Shown piece by piece: positions 48,247-61,725 of a DNA stretch of 64,000 nt (within the stretch, counting starts at the first letter, position 1; each line of letters begins with the position of its first letter). Position numbers and translations under genes: made by a program. The DNA is from Paenirhizobium daejeonense (GTDB lineage Bacteria > Pseudomonadota > Alphaproteobacteria > Rhizobiales > Rhizobiaceae), in NCBI RefSeq assembly GCF_014280875.1, contig NZ_JACLAL010000003.1, positions 248,001 through 312,000 on the forward strand, read 5' to 3'. Under the pieces are notes generated by a model. The model made no database searches and was not told where the DNA came from. It saw only the letters and a program-made list of their open reading frames with translations.

Positions 48247-50214
48247 TCAGGGCTCGAGGTAAAACTCTACCGATCGCGGTTTCAAGTGGATCAAGGGGGT
48301 GCTACGGCCTGATGACAGCTTACGCCATTTCCGGCCGGCGGCGGGCTGCAGGACGAAATCCTGTGTCAAATGCGAACGATTGAAGAGGATCGCAAGGCGA
48401 ACTTCCGCGTTGAGCTTCCGGTCCCAGCTGGTGAGGATCATGCCGAACGCGGCGCCATCAGGCTCCTCCCAGTCTTCAACGGTCATCGGGACGCCCCTTG
48501 CCGAGATCCAGGCGACGTCGCCACCGCCGTTGAAGAACTCGGTCTGCGAGAATATCGAGAAGCGCTTGCGCATGGCAGACAGCGCGACCGTCGCCTCCAG
48601 CAGTTCCTCGTCCAGCCCTTCCCAGTTCAGCCAGGTCATTTCATTGTCCTGACAATAGGCGTTGTTGTTGCCGTGCTGGGTGCGGCCGAACTCGTCGCCT
48701 GCCGTCAGCATGATCGCGCCGCGGCTGGCAAAGAGGGTGGACAGAAGAGCGATAACGTCCTGCCGGCGCTGGCGGCGAACCGTCCGGTTATGGGTTTCGC
48801 CCTCCACGCCGTTGTTCCAGGAATAGTTCTCGTCGTGGCCGTCGCGGTTGTTCTCTCCGTTTTTACCGTTGCGCTTGTGGCTGTGAGAGACGAGGTCGAA
48901 CAGGGTGAAGCCGTCATGGGCGGCAATGAAGTTGACGCTGCGGGTGGTCGTTGCTCCATCCCGGGCGAATACGTCGGAAGAGCCGGCAAGTGCTGTCGCG
49001 AGCGTGCCGGTCATATGCGCATCGCCGCGCCAGTAACGCCGGATATTGTCTCGCGCGCGGTCGTTCCATTCGAGATAGGGCGGCGGGAAATTGCCGAGCT
49101 GATAACCGCCGGGACCGATGTCCCAGGGTTCGGCGATCATCACCCGATCTTCCAGAATGTCATCCTGCAGGATCGCCTGCAGCGTTCTCGAGTTCGAATG
49201 AAAACCGCTCAGCGAGCGTCCGAGGATAGGCGCGAGATCGAAGCGGAAGCCGTCGATGCCGGCGTGAAGCACGAAATGACGCAAGGTACTGACGATCAGC
49301 TGGCGGACGTGCGGATGATCGCAGGCCAGCGTGTTGCCGGTGCCGGTGTCGTTCACCAGAACGCCTGGATTGTCGGAGAGATGGCGGTAGAAGGAGAGGT
49401 TGTCGAGCCCGCGCAGCGAAAGCGTGGTGCCGAGCCGGTCGCTCTCGCCGGTGTGGTTGAAGACCAGATCGAGAATGACGCCGATCCCTGCGGCATGCAG
49501 CGCGGCGACGGTATCGCGCAGTTCGGCGACGCCACCGGGCACGATGCGGGGATCGAGCGCCATGAAGGCGACCGGATTGTAGCCCCAGCCATTGCTCAGG
49601 CCGAGCGGCGGCAGATGCCTTTCATCGATCCAGGCGACGATCGGCATCAGTTCGACTGCATCGACACCGAGCCGCTTCAGATGATCGATCACCGCGGGAT
49701 GGGCGAGCGCCGCGACGGTACCACGCAGGTTCTTCGGCATATCTGGATGGCGGATCGTGAAGGGCTTGACCGCGACCTCGTAGATGAAACCGCCCTTGGG
49801 CATGAGCGGCATCATCGGCCGGGCCAGCCGGTCACGCGTCACCACAGATTTCGGAACGATCGGGGCGGTATCGACGCCATAGGTCGAGAGCCTGATATCG
49901 TGGACGAAGGGCCGGTCCAGCTCCTTGGCGTAAGGGTCGACCAGCAGCTTGGACGGATCGAACCACCAGCCATGGTCCGGGGCGTAATGCCCATGGGCGC
50001 GATAGCCGTAATGAGCGCCTTCCGTCACACCCTCGACGTGGAGGCGATACACGTCGCCTTCACCACGCGTCATGGGAAGGCGGCAGATTTCTCCGCCGCC
50101 ATTGATGTCATAAAGGCAGAGATCGATCTGCTCGGCATGGCGGGACCAGACGGCGAAATCCGCGCCTGTGTCGGTGAGGATCACTCCGCCATGCCGGCTT
50201 TCGATCGGGTTCAT
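48247..50214 (-). CDS. glgX: Glycogen debranching enzyme
   Basis: The 655-aa protein has an N-terminal CBM48 domain (FAVWSRHAEQIDLCLYD) and a GH13 alpha-amylase barrel: VILDLVFNHTGES, DGFRFDLAPILGR (nucleophile Asp), MIAEPWDIGPGGY (acid Glu) and FIAAHDGFTLFDL (third Asp). It removes limit branches of glycogen by alpha-1,6 hydrolysis. It starts 14 bp after pgm, as last gene of the glycogen operon. Confidence 0.94.
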   Translation of the reverse strand: MNPIESRHGGVILTDTGADFAVWSRHAEQIDLCLYDINGGGEICRLPMTRGEGDVYRLHVEGVTEGAHYGYRAHGHYAPDHGWWFDPSKLLVDPYAKELDRPFVHDIRLSTYGVDTAPIVPKSVVTRDRLARPMMPLMPKGGFIYEVAVKPFTIRHPDMPKNLRGTVAALAHPAVIDHLKRLGVDAVELMPIVAWIDERHLPPLGLSNGWGYNPVAFMALDPRIVPGGVAELRDTVAALHAAGIGVILDLVFNHTGESDRLGTTLSLRGLDNLSFYRHLSDNPGVLVNDTGTGNTLACDHPHVRQLIVSTLRHFVLHAGIDGFRFDLAPILGRSLSGFHSNSRTLQAILQDDILEDRVMIAEPWDIGPGGYQLGNFPPPYLEWNDRARDNIRRYWRGDAHMTGTLATALAGSSDVFARDGATTTRSVNFIAAHDGFTLFDLVSHSHKRNGKNGENNRDGHDENYSWNNGVEGETHNRTVRRQRRQDVIALLSTLFASRGAIMLTAGDEFGRTQHGNNNAYCQDNEMTWLNWEGLDEELLEATVALSAMRKRFSIFSQTEFFNGGGDVAWISARGVPMTVEDWEEPDGAAFGMILTSWDRKLNAEVRLAILFNRSHLTQDFVLQPAAGRKWRKLSSGRSTPLIHLKPRSVEFYLEP

Positions 50215-50227
50215 GGAGCCGCCGCGA

Positions 50228-53303
<3,076 letters not shown>

Positions 53304-53308
53304 CAGGC

Positions 53309-54571
53309 TCAAATATCCAGTTTGTCGATCATCGTCTGGGTAATCAGGCAGACTCCATTCTCGGAGCGACGGAACCGACGGGCGTCGATTTCCGGATCCT
53401 CCCCGACCACCAGACCTTCGGGGATCACCACCCCATGGTCGATGACCACATTGGTCAGGCGGGCGTGGCGTCCGATCTGGACCTTTGGAAGGATGACTGC
53501 GCCTTCAAGGCGGGAATAGGAATTGGCGCGCACGCCGGTAAACAGTAGGCTCCTCAACAGCGTCGAGCCGGAGATGATGCAGTCGCCGGAGACCAGCGAG
53601 GAGATCGCAGACCCGCGGCGGCCCTCGTCGTCATGCACGAATTTTGCCGGCGGCGTGATCTCGGCATAGCTCCAGATCGGCCAACTTTTGTCGTAAAGAT
53701 CGAGGTCGGGAACGATGTCCGTCAGGTCGATATTGGCCTGCCAATAGGCGTCGATCGTGCCGACGTCGCGCCAGTAGGGCGTGCGTTCGAAATCGGAACG
53801 TACGCAGGAGCGGGCGAACCGGTGGGCGACTGCCTTACCGTTGGAAACGATGTAGGGAATGATATCCTTGCCGAAATCGCGGCTCGATGCAGGGTCGGCT
53901 GCGTCGCGGCGTAGGACATCCATCAGGAAACTGGTGTGAAAGACATAGATGCCCATCGAGGCAAGGGCGAAGTCCTCATTGCCCGGAATTCCCGGCGGGT
54001 CGGCCGGCTTCTCGACGAAGGCAATGATGTCGTCCTTTTCATCGACATGCATGACGCCGAAGCCCGTCGCTTCCTCGCGCGGCACTTCCAGGCAACCGAT
54101 CGTCACGTCGGCGCCGGAATCGACGTGCTGCTGGAGCATCTGCTCGTAGTCCATCTTATAGATGTGGTCGCCAGCCAGGATCACCATGTATTCCGGGCCG
54201 TAGGACTCGATGATGTCGATGTTCTGATAGACGGCGTCGGCCGTGCCTTCATACCACTGGGTTTCGGACACGCGTTGCGAGGCGGGCAGGACGTCGAAGC
54301 TTTCGTTACGTTCCGGACGAAAGAAGTTCCAGCCGTGCTGCAGATGGCGGATGAGCGAATGCGCCTTGTACTGGGTGGCGACGCCGATGCGACGGATGCC
54401 GGAGTTGAGCGCGTTCGACAGCGCGAAATCGATGATGCGGGCCTTGCCGCCGAAATAGACCGCGGGCTTGGCGCGCCGGTCAGTCAGTTCCTTCAACCGG
54501 CTGCCGCGACCACCCGCGAGAACATAGGCCATGGCATCGCGCGCCAAGGGCTGGATCCGCTTTTCCGTCAT
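53309..54571 (-). CDS. glgC: Glucose-1-phosphate adenylyltransferase (ADP-glucose pyrophosphorylase)
   Basis: The 420-aa allosteric enzyme makes ADP-glucose, the committed step of glycogen synthesis. Nucleotide loop [20 protein letters not shown] (residues 18-37), GDHIYKMDY and FVEKP are present, followed by a left-handed beta-helix C-terminus. Length equals the Agrobacterium enzyme, which is activated by fructose 6-phosphate and pyruvate. The start at 54571 follows GAGGACGAA. Confidence 0.97.
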   Translation of the reverse strand: MTEKRIQPLARDAMAYVLAGGRGSRLKELTDRRAKPAVYFGGKARIIDFALSNALNSGIRRIGVATQYKAHSLIRHLQHGWNFFRPERNESFDVLPASQRVSETQWYEGTADAVYQNIDIIESYGPEYMVILAGDHIYKMDYEQMLQQHVDSGADVTIGCLEVPREEATGFGVMHVDEKDDIIAFVEKPADPPGIPGNEDFALASMGIYVFHTSFLMDVLRRDAADPASSRDFGKDIIPYIVSNGKAVAHRFARSCVRSDFERTPYWRDVGTIDAYWQANIDLTDIVPDLDLYDKSWPIWSYAEITPPAKFVHDDEGRRGSAISSLVSGDCIISGSTLLRSLLFTGVRANSYSRLEGAVILPKVQIGRHARLTNVVIDHGVVIPEGLVVGEDPEIDARRFRRSENGVCLITQTMIDKLDI

Positions 54572-54585
54572 TTCGTCCTCCCGCA

Positions 54586-56799
54586 TCAATTTTCTTGTTC
54601 GAGCATGATGACGGCGAGAGGCGGCAGGGTGATGGTTGCCGTTGCGCGACCATCGGCACCGGCGCGTGCTTCTGCGCGGCCGCCATTGCCCTTGCCGCTG
54701 CCGCCATAGATCTCGGCATCGGTATTCAGGATCTCCCGCCAGCGGCCCGCAGCGGGCAGCGACACCGTGTAACGCTCGTGATAGACGGGCGTGAAGTTGC
54801 AGATGACGGCAATCGGTTTCTGGCCCGGCGCCTTGCGCAGCCAGCCAAACACCGAATTGTCGTGATCGTCGACGATCAGCCATTCGAAGCCGTCGCCCTC
54901 GCAATCACGGGCGTGAAGCGCGGGCTTGGAGCGGTAGGTGAAGTTGAGGTCGCGCACGAGACGCCGCATGCCTTCGTGGAGGGCATACTGGAGCAGGTTC
55001 CAGTCGAGCGGACGGCTTTCGCTCCATTCGCTCCACTGGGCGAATTCCTGTCCCATGAACAGCAGCTTCTTGCCGGGATAACCCCACATGAAGGCGTAGT
55101 AGCTCCTGAGATTGGCGAACTTCTGCCAGTCGTCGCCCGCCATCTTGGCGATCATCGAGCCCTTTCCATGCACGACTTCGTCATGGGAGATCGGCAGGAC
55201 GAAATTCTCAGAGAAGGCATAGAGAAGACCGAAGGTGATCTCCTGATGGTGGAACTTGCGGTGCACCGGATCGCGCGAGAAATAGCTCAGCGTGTCGTGC
55301 ATGAAGCCCATGTTCCACTTGAAGCCGAAACCGAGGCCGCCTTCGTGGACCGGCTGTGAAACCTTGGGCCAGGAGGTGGATTCCTCCGCGATGGTCATCA
55401 CGCCCGGATGGGCGCCATACACCAGCCGGTTCATATTCTGAAGGAAGCGCACGGCTTCCAGGTTCTCGCGCCCGCCATACTCGTTGGGCACCCATTCGCC
55501 TTCCTTGCGGGAGTAGTCGAGGTAGAGCATCGAGGCGACCGCATCGACACGCAGGCCGTCCAGATGGAACTTCTCCGTCCAGTAGAGTGCATTATTGATG
55601 AGGTAGGACAGGACCTCGCTGCGGCCGAAATTGTAGATCGCCGTGTTCCAGTCCGGATGGAAGCCCTGACGAGGATCGGCATGCTCGTAAAGTGCTGTAC
55701 CGTCGAACCAGCGAAGGCCGTGGGCGTCGGTTGGAAAATGGGCGGGAACCCAGTCGAGAATGATGCCGATGCCGACCTTGTGGCAGCCGTTGACAAAGCG
55801 GGCGAAACCTTCCGGCTCCCCGAAACGGGCGGTGGGCGCATAAAGCCCGGTCGTCTGATAGCCCCATGACGGATCATAGGGATGCTCGCTGATCGGCAAG
55901 AACTCGATATGGGTGAAGCCCATGTCCGAACAATAGGGGATCAGTCGGTCAGCCAGCTCATCCCAGCTCAGGAGTGAGCCGTCGTCGCGACGCTGCCAGG
56001 AGCCGGCGTGCACTTCGTAGATGCTGATCGGCTGGCGACGCTGGTCCACGCTTGCCCAATGCTGGCGATGAGCCTCGTCATCCCACTCCTGCTCCAGTTC
56101 GGGCGCGGTGATCGAGGCGTTTTTCGGGCGCAGCTCGGCACGGCGCGCATAGGGGTCGGCCTTCAGCGGCTGCAACACGCCGTCCTTGCCGATGATCTCA
56201 AATTTGTAGGCCGCTCCAGGGCGGACATCGGGGGCAAATATTTCCCATATACCGGTATCCCGGCGAAGCCGCATGACGTGTCGGCGGCCATCCCATTCGT
56301 TGAAATCGCCGACGATTGAGACGCGCTCGGCGTTTGGCGCCCACACAGCGAAATGGAAACCGTCGACGCCCTGGTGCTTCAGAGGATGGGCGCCCATTTT
56401 GTCGAACAACCTGAGATGCGAGCCTTCGCGAACGAAGTAATCGTCCATCGGCCCAAGCACAGGGCCAAAGCTATAAGGGTCCGTGACCGTCCATTCGGCA
56501 TCGCCCCGGCAGGCCCTATAGCGAAGCGGATGGAAGCCGCCGACCGCCACCGGTCCGGCGAAAAATCCCGCCGGATCAATCTGGCGCAGTTCACCGAGGT
56601 CCTGGCCGTTGAGTGCCACCGCGGTGACGGTTTCTGCACCGGGGATAAAACAACGGGCGCAGAACCCCCTGTCAGTCTGATGAATACCCAGCACCGCGAA
56701 GGGATCACTGTGGACGCCTGCGATAATGGCCGCAACCTCCGAAGCCGAAGGAACCTCCGGCTGAAGGGCGTCACCGATGGTCTTCGGTGACTTCGCCAT
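54586..56799 (-). CDS. glgB: 1,4-alpha-glucan branching enzyme
   Basis: The 737-aa GH13 enzyme makes alpha-1,6 branches. It has the N-domain plus CBM48 of type 1 GlgB (residues 1-225), then [38 protein letters not shown] (nucleophile Asp), [11 protein letters not shown] (acid Glu) and [14 protein letters not shown]. The glgP stop and glgB ATG share TGATG, so both are coupled. Confidence 0.97.
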   Translation of the reverse strand: MAKSPKTIGDALQPEVPSASEVAAIIAGVHSDPFAVLGIHQTDRGFCARCFIPGAETVTAVALNGQDLGELRQIDPAGFFAGPVAVGGFHPLRYRACRGDAEWTVTDPYSFGPVLGPMDDYFVREGSHLRLFDKMGAHPLKHQGVDGFHFAVWAPNAERVSIVGDFNEWDGRRHVMRLRRDTGIWEIFAPDVRPGAAYKFEIIGKDGVLQPLKADPYARRAELRPKNASITAPELEQEWDDEAHRQHWASVDQRRQPISIYEVHAGSWQRRDDGSLLSWDELADRLIPYCSDMGFTHIEFLPISEHPYDPSWGYQTTGLYAPTARFGEPEGFARFVNGCHKVGIGIILDWVPAHFPTDAHGLRWFDGTALYEHADPRQGFHPDWNTAIYNFGRSEVLSYLINNALYWTEKFHLDGLRVDAVASMLYLDYSRKEGEWVPNEYGGRENLEAVRFLQNMNRLVYGAHPGVMTIAEESTSWPKVSQPVHEGGLGFGFKWNMGFMHDTLSYFSRDPVHRKFHHQEITFGLLYAFSENFVLPISHDEVVHGKGSMIAKMAGDDWQKFANLRSYYAFMWGYPGKKLLFMGQEFAQWSEWSESRPLDWNLLQYALHEGMRRLVRDLNFTYRSKPALHARDCEGDGFEWLIVDDHDNSVFGWLRKAPGQKPIAVICNFTPVYHERYTVSLPAAGRWREILNTDAEIYGGSGKGNGGRAEARAGADGRATATITLPPLAVIMLEQEN

Positions 56800-59261
56800 C
56801 AGGCTCTCCAGATATCGGAGTTGTACTGACGGATCGTGCGGTCGGATGAGAACCAGCCCATTCGGGCGGTGTTGCGGATGGTCTTGCCATACCAGCTAGC
56901 AGGATCCGTCCAGATCGCATCAACATCGCGCTGGGCCTTAGCGTAGGAATCGAAGTCTTCGGCGACCATGAACCAGTCGTGCTGGTAGATACCATTGATC
57001 AGGTCGGAGAAGCGATCGCGATCATCCGGTGAGAAAACGCCTGAGGCAATGGCCGAAAGGGCCTGTGACAGCTCGCGTGAACCTTCGATGGTTGCCCGCG
57101 GATTGTAACCCTCAGCACGGGCCTTGCCGACTTCTTCCGCCGTCTTGCCAAAGATCACGATGTTCTCCTCACCAACATGGTCGCGCATTTCCACATTCGC
57201 CCCGTCCAGCGTGCCGATGGTGAGCGCACCGTTTAACGCGAACTTCATGTTGCCGGTTCCCGAGGCTTCCATGCCGGCCGTCGAAATTTGTTCGGAAAGA
57301 TCGGCCGCCGGTACCATGACCTCGGCCAGCGAGACATTGTAGTTCGGAATGAAGACGACCTTCAGCAGGCCTCGAACGGAGGGGTCGTTGTTCACAACGC
57401 GGGCGACGTCGTTGGCGAGCTTGATGATGAGCTTGGCGTTGTGATAGCTCGGCGCGGCCTTGCCGGCAAAGAGCTTGACGCGCGGTACCCAGTCCCGCTC
57501 CGGATGGGAGCGGATCTGGTCGAAGAGCGCAACTGTCTCGATGATGTTGAGAAGCTGGCGCTTGTATTCGTGGATCCGCTTGATCTGGATGTCGAACATG
57601 GCGGACGGGTCGAGGCGGATGCCCATGCGGCTGGCGACCAGATTGGCCAGACGCTCCTTGTTGGCACGCTTGACAGCGGCGAACTTCTCCTGGAACGACG
57701 CATCGTCGGCAAAGGCGTCGAGCGCCGTCAGCTTGCCGGCATCGTCGAGGAAATCGTCACCGATTGCTTCGCGCAGCAGCGACGTCAGCTGCGGATTGCA
57801 CTGCATCAGCCACCGGCGCGGTGTAATGCCGTTGGTCTTGTTGTTGATGCGGTCGGGATAGAGCTTGTGAAGATCGGCGAAGACCGTTTCCTTCATCAAT
57901 TCCGTGTGCAGGGCGGAAACGCCGTTGATGCTGTGCGAGCCGATGAAGGCGAGGTTGCCCATGCGCACACGCCGGTCGCCGCTCTCGTCGATCAGCGAGA
58001 TACGGCGGATTTCCGGGTCGGAAAAGGACCGGTTCTTGCGAGCATCAAGCAGGATCTTGGCGTTGATGGCGTAAACCATCTGCATGTGGCGCGGCAGCAG
58101 TCGCTCGAACAGAGGGACGGGCCAGCTTTCCAATGCTTCGGGCAAAAGCGTGTGGTTTGTGTAGGAGAATGTTTTCCAAGTGATTTCCCAGGCGGTATCG
58201 AAATCGACGCCGTGAATATCGCAAAGAAGTCGCATCAGTTCCGCTACCGAAACGGCCGGATGCGTGTCGTTCAGCTGGATCGAAACCTTGTCCGGTAGCG
58301 CGGAGAGCGGATTACCCTGCTGCAAGTGCCGGCGCAGGATGTCCTGCAGCGATGCCGAACAGAAGAAATATTCCTGGCGGAGACGCAGTTCCTGACCGGC
58401 GGCGTTCGCGTCTGCCGGGTAGAGCACGCGGGTCAGCGTTTCTGCCTTGTTGCTTTCGCGAAGCGCTCCGATGTGATCGCCCGCATTGAAGGCATCGAGG
58501 AGAATGGGGTCTATCGGCTGGGCCGACCAGAGGCGAAGCGTGTTCACCCGTTCGCCGCGCCAGCCTACAACGGGCGTGTCGTAGGCCGTGGCGATGACGC
58601 GCTCGCTCGGCTTCCAGACGAAACGCGTTTCGTCGTTCTGGCCGTTGGCCGTCTCGACACCGCCGCCGAAGCCGATTTCGTAGGAGCTTTCCCGCCGTTC
58701 GAATTCCCATGGGTTGCCGTGAGCCAGCCAGGTTTCCGGCAGCTCGACCTGCCAGCCATCCGCCATCTGCTGGCGGAAGAGGCCGTGGACGTAGCGGATG
58801 CCGTAGCCATAGGCCGGGATGTCGACGGTAGCGAGCGATTCCATGAAGCAGGCGGCGAGACGACCGAGACCGCCGTTGCCCAGCGCAGCATCGGGTTCGA
58901 GGCCGGCGATGACATCGAGTTCGACGCCGAGCGATCCGAGCGCCTGGCGGATCTCGTCCATCAGGCCGAGATTGGACATGGCGTCGCGCATCAGGCGACC
59001 GATCAGGAATTCGAGCGAGAGATAATAGACACGCTTGGCGTTGTTGGCGTAGGTGGCACGGGTCGATTCCATCCACTTATCGATGATGCGATCACGCACT
59101 ACGAGGATCGTTGCCGTCAGCCAGTCATGCGGTGTCGCCACCTTGGCGTCCTTGCCGATACCGTATGTCAGTCGCTCGATGATTTCGGCGGCCAGCACTT
59201 CCGGGTCGGAAACGCGTGGCTTCGGCAAGGGCAGGTCCGCTTTGCTGAGGGTCTTGATCAT
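56799..59261 (-). CDS. glgP: Glycogen phosphorylase
   Basis: The 820-aa PLP enzyme releases glucose 1-phosphate from glycogen. The PLP Lys lies in EASGTGNMKFALNGALTIGT, and the active-site stretches GNGGLGRLAACFM, ADYNVSLAEVMV-like NYNVSLAEVMVPAAD and KIHEYKRQLLNI (here KRIHEYKRQLLNI) are intact. The ATG at 59261 follows TTAGGCGG. It is the first gene of glgP-glgB-glgC-glgA-pgm-glgX, so breakdown and synthesis genes share one promoter. Confidence 0.97.
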   Translation of the reverse strand: MIKTLSKADLPLPKPRVSDPEVLAAEIIERLTYGIGKDAKVATPHDWLTATILVVRDRIIDKWMESTRATYANNAKRVYYLSLEFLIGRLMRDAMSNLGLMDEIRQALGSLGVELDVIAGLEPDAALGNGGLGRLAACFMESLATVDIPAYGYGIRYVHGLFRQQMADGWQVELPETWLAHGNPWEFERRESSYEIGFGGGVETANGQNDETRFVWKPSERVIATAYDTPVVGWRGERVNTLRLWSAQPIDPILLDAFNAGDHIGALRESNKAETLTRVLYPADANAAGQELRLRQEYFFCSASLQDILRRHLQQGNPLSALPDKVSIQLNDTHPAVSVAELMRLLCDIHGVDFDTAWEITWKTFSYTNHTLLPEALESWPVPLFERLLPRHMQMVYAINAKILLDARKNRSFSDPEIRRISLIDESGDRRVRMGNLAFIGSHSINGVSALHTELMKETVFADLHKLYPDRINNKTNGITPRRWLMQCNPQLTSLLREAIGDDFLDDAGKLTALDAFADDASFQEKFAAVKRANKERLANLVASRMGIRLDPSAMFDIQIKRIHEYKRQLLNIIETVALFDQIRSHPERDWVPRVKLFAGKAAPSYHNAKLIIKLANDVARVVNNDPSVRGLLKVVFIPNYNVSLAEVMVPAADLSEQISTAGMEASGTGNMKFALNGALTIGTLDGANVEMRDHVGEENIVIFGKTAEEVGKARAEGYNPRATIEGSRELSQALSAIASGVFSPDDRDRFSDLINGIYQHDWFMVAEDFDSYAKAQRDVDAIWTDPASWYGKTIRNTARMGWFSSDRTIRQYNSDIWRA

Positions 59262-59467
59262 GATACCGCCTAAGGTTGGAGCAGCTTTACCGGGGGTGCT
59301 TCGCCGATTCTGGGAGCATCGGCGCATGGTCGATTTTCCGCAGTTTACGCACCGTTATGAAACACTTGCAACACAGGAAATCGGCAAATGCCGGATTGGT
59401 GCGCGGACTATGTGTTCTTTATAAATCGCTGAATTTTCAGGATTTATGTCACTGCGTATTTTTTAAA

Positions 59468-59498
59468 CAAAAAAAGCCGTGGCGTTTGTCGCCACGGC
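59468..59498 (-). terminator. Terminator of the Tad-type vWA gene
   Basis: GCCGTGGCG/CGCCACGGC (9-bp perfect stem, 5-nt loop) is followed on the minus strand by TTTTTTTG. It isolates the upstream vWA gene from the glycogen operon's promoter region (59262-59467). Confidence 0.9.
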
Positions 59499-59533
59499 GC
59501 TTTGTCTGTAGCGGTTGTGTCTCCGCCTGTCCA

Positions 59534-60730
59534 TTAATTGGTCAGGCGTGTCGTGGCTGCTGTCGCCTTTTCGCCGATCTCCTTGAAGGCTGCAACGAGT
59601 TCGGCAGCATTCGTGGCGTCATAGTAATGCGAACTGTCGGTTGCGCAGTCTTTCAGCAGGTTCCGGCCTTGCTCGGGCGCCATGAAGGCGACGCTGTAGA
59701 TCTCTACACCGCTGGTCTTGGCGCTAGCGCAGGTCGCCCTGGTGGAGGTATCGGCGTTGGAAATGTTGTTTGCGCCGTCGGTCATGAAGATGATGAACCG
59801 GGACGGGTCTTTTTGGCCGTTCTTTGTTTCGTGAGCGGTCGCCTCGCTGGCTGCTGCTACCTTAGAATAGGCGGTCTTCATGGCATTCGAAGAGTCAGTA
59901 TTGCCCGATGCAGTCAGTGCATTCACATAGTTTACTGCAGTGGAGGTGCCCCATTCCAGCGTCGTGGGCGTCTGCATGGCGGAGTTGTAGGAAACCGCTG
60001 CCGTGCGCACATACATTTTGTCAGGATCGGCTAGGTTTAGCTGAGTGGACAGATCCTTAACGGCGAGTTTGAGGGCTTCGATCTTCGTGTAATACTTGGT
60101 GCAGCTTGTGGTCCGCCCGTAAGACGTGCATGTTGCCGTGTAGGATGTCGAGGTGGTATCGCCCATCGAGCCAGAACGGTCGAGGACGAGGAACATCGAC
60201 AGGGCGTTCTTGCTTTCCGTCGTGCTGCGGGACGTGGCGGATACGCTGACACGCATCGATTCGTAACCGAGGAGCCGCGTTAGGGCATTCATCGCGACAT
60301 CGTAATGGCCATTGAGGGTCACGTCGAAGGTCTTGCCTTGGCCTTTGCCGTTGGTGCGTTGGACGCTCGCCACCGCTCCGTCCGCAAGCTCTTCCTGTGA
60401 CTTTTTCGCGGCTTCCGGATCCACCGCGGTGTCGCTGGTGCCGCTGGTGTTCATGAACTGGGCCGCCATGAACAACTTTGCCTGTTCGATGGCCTCCGCG
60501 TCTGTCATCTTGTCATTGTTTGCTAGCGCCGATGCTGCAGAAAGCGCTGCCGAGTCGGCAGCATCCTGCAGGGCTGAGCGCACTTGTATCACCTGGGTCA
60601 TGTCCATCGCGAGCCCGGCGATGGCGAGCGTCACCGGCAGCAGAATCGCTGTCATCATGCCGAAATTGCCATTGCGATCTGTTGCGAACCGGCGGAAAAA
60701 AGTACTTGTCTTTACTGAACCAGTCATCAT
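59534..60730 (-). CDS. TadG-like pilus-assembly/von Willebrand factor A protein
   Basis: The 398-aa protein has a Tad-type N-terminus: short cytosolic lead RRFATDRNGNFGMMTAILLP, one hydrophobic helix (residues 24-44) and the Ala/Ser-rich DAADSAALSAASALA pseudopilin-like helix. A vWA domain follows from residue 178, with the MIDAS motif DRSGSM (D184, S186, S188), the later Thr/Asp residues and FMTDGANN. It is anchored in the inner membrane with the domain in the periplasm. No other tad genes are near, so it is an orphan member. Confidence 0.88.
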   Translation of the reverse strand: MMTGSVKTSTFFRRFATDRNGNFGMMTAILLPVTLAIAGLAMDMTQVIQVRSALQDAADSAALSAASALANNDKMTDAEAIEQAKLFMAAQFMNTSGTSDTAVDPEAAKKSQEELADGAVASVQRTNGKGQGKTFDVTLNGHYDVAMNALTRLLGYESMRVSVSATSRSTTESKNALSMFLVLDRSGSMGDTTSTSYTATCTSYGRTTSCTKYYTKIEALKLAVKDLSTQLNLADPDKMYVRTAAVSYNSAMQTPTTLEWGTSTAVNYVNALTASGNTDSSNAMKTAYSKVAAASEATAHETKNGQKDPSRFIIFMTDGANNISNADTSTRATCASAKTSGVEIYSVAFMAPEQGRNLLKDCATDSSHYYDATNAAELVAAFKEIGEKATAATTRLTN

Positions 60731-60842
60731 CTTGATCCACTCGATGGAATATCTTGATGGCTGGATATCCGAAAAATCTGATATTCGATTTAAGCGAGAT
60801 ACTAGGATTTTAATGTTTCCCGCGATGAGCGCGGGCCAGTCG

Positions 60843-61721
60843 TCATTTTACCGGAATGACGTCGACCGCCTGCACCGTCTGATGGCTGCCGTAGCTCTTC
60901 AGCACGCCGATGACCGGAGCGACATCGGAATAGTCGCGGCCATAGGCCACTACGACATGGTCGCTGCTGACGGCGATGTTATTGGTGGGATCAAGTTCGA
61001 TCCAGCCCGTGGTTTCGCCACACCAGACACGGACCCAGGCATGCATTGCGTCGGCTCCTTCCAGGCGCTCCTTGCCGGGTGGCGGGATGGTGCGCAGGAA
61101 GCCGCTGACATAGCCTGCGGGTATGCCAAGGCTTCTGAGAGCGATGATCATTACGTGGGAGAAGTCCTGGCAGACGCCTCGCTTTAGTGCGAAGGATTCG
61201 GACGGCGTAGTGTCCACCGTGGTCGCATCCGGGTCGTATCGGAAGTCCGAATGAATCCTGGCGCAGAGCGTTTCGGCGATCTGTCGCACCGTCAATCCCC
61301 GCTTGATAGTCTTTGCCGCATACGCCGCAATTTCCGGGACTTCGTTTAGACGGGGGCTTGGACCGAGAAAATGATGCGGCGAATCCGGTTCGACGGACCA
61401 GAAATCGGCAAGCTCTTCCGGCAGTTTTTCGAGGATCGGGGAGAAGTCGGCAGTGATCGCGTGCGGCTGCACCATGACGCGCGCCTGCATGCGGATATCG
61501 AGTTTCTCGTGTTGTGCTCGCAGCATGATGGAGGTTGCCGGATGCTGAAAGAAGTCGACGAAGTTGCTGGTCTCGTCCGGTTGCGGATCTATCCTGACAG
61601 CGCCCGCGACAAGCCTCTGGCGATCAGAGAGGGATAGAGGCAGTACACGCAGGACGTGATGGGAGCCCGAAACCGGAACGTCGTAGGTATAGCCGATGTG
61701 AAGCGTGAGATCGTATAGCAT
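60843..61721 (-). CDS. Transglutaminase-like protein of the ATP-grasp/alpha-E cassette
   Basis: The 292-aa cytosolic protein has the N-terminal beta-domain of COG1305 bacterial transglutaminase-like proteins and a papain-like core with the triad C184 (GVCQDFSHV), H227 (DAMHAWVRV) and D244 (WIELDPTNN). It would cleave or transfer at an amide. It begins 5 bp after the ATP-grasp/alpha-E gene and is its operon partner. These cassettes are predicted to make and process a short peptide or modification, but no product is established. Confidence 0.9.
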   Translation of the reverse strand: MLYDLTLHIGYTYDVPVSGSHHVLRVLPLSLSDRQRLVAGAVRIDPQPDETSNFVDFFQHPATSIMLRAQHEKLDIRMQARVMVQPHAITADFSPILEKLPEELADFWSVEPDSPHHFLGPSPRLNEVPEIAAYAAKTIKRGLTVRQIAETLCARIHSDFRYDPDATTVDTTPSESFALKRGVCQDFSHVMIIALRSLGIPAGYVSGFLRTIPPPGKERLEGADAMHAWVRVWCGETTGWIELDPTNNIAVSSDHVVVAYGRDYSDVAPVIGVLKSYGSHQTVQAVDVIPVK

Positions 61722-61725
61722 CGGA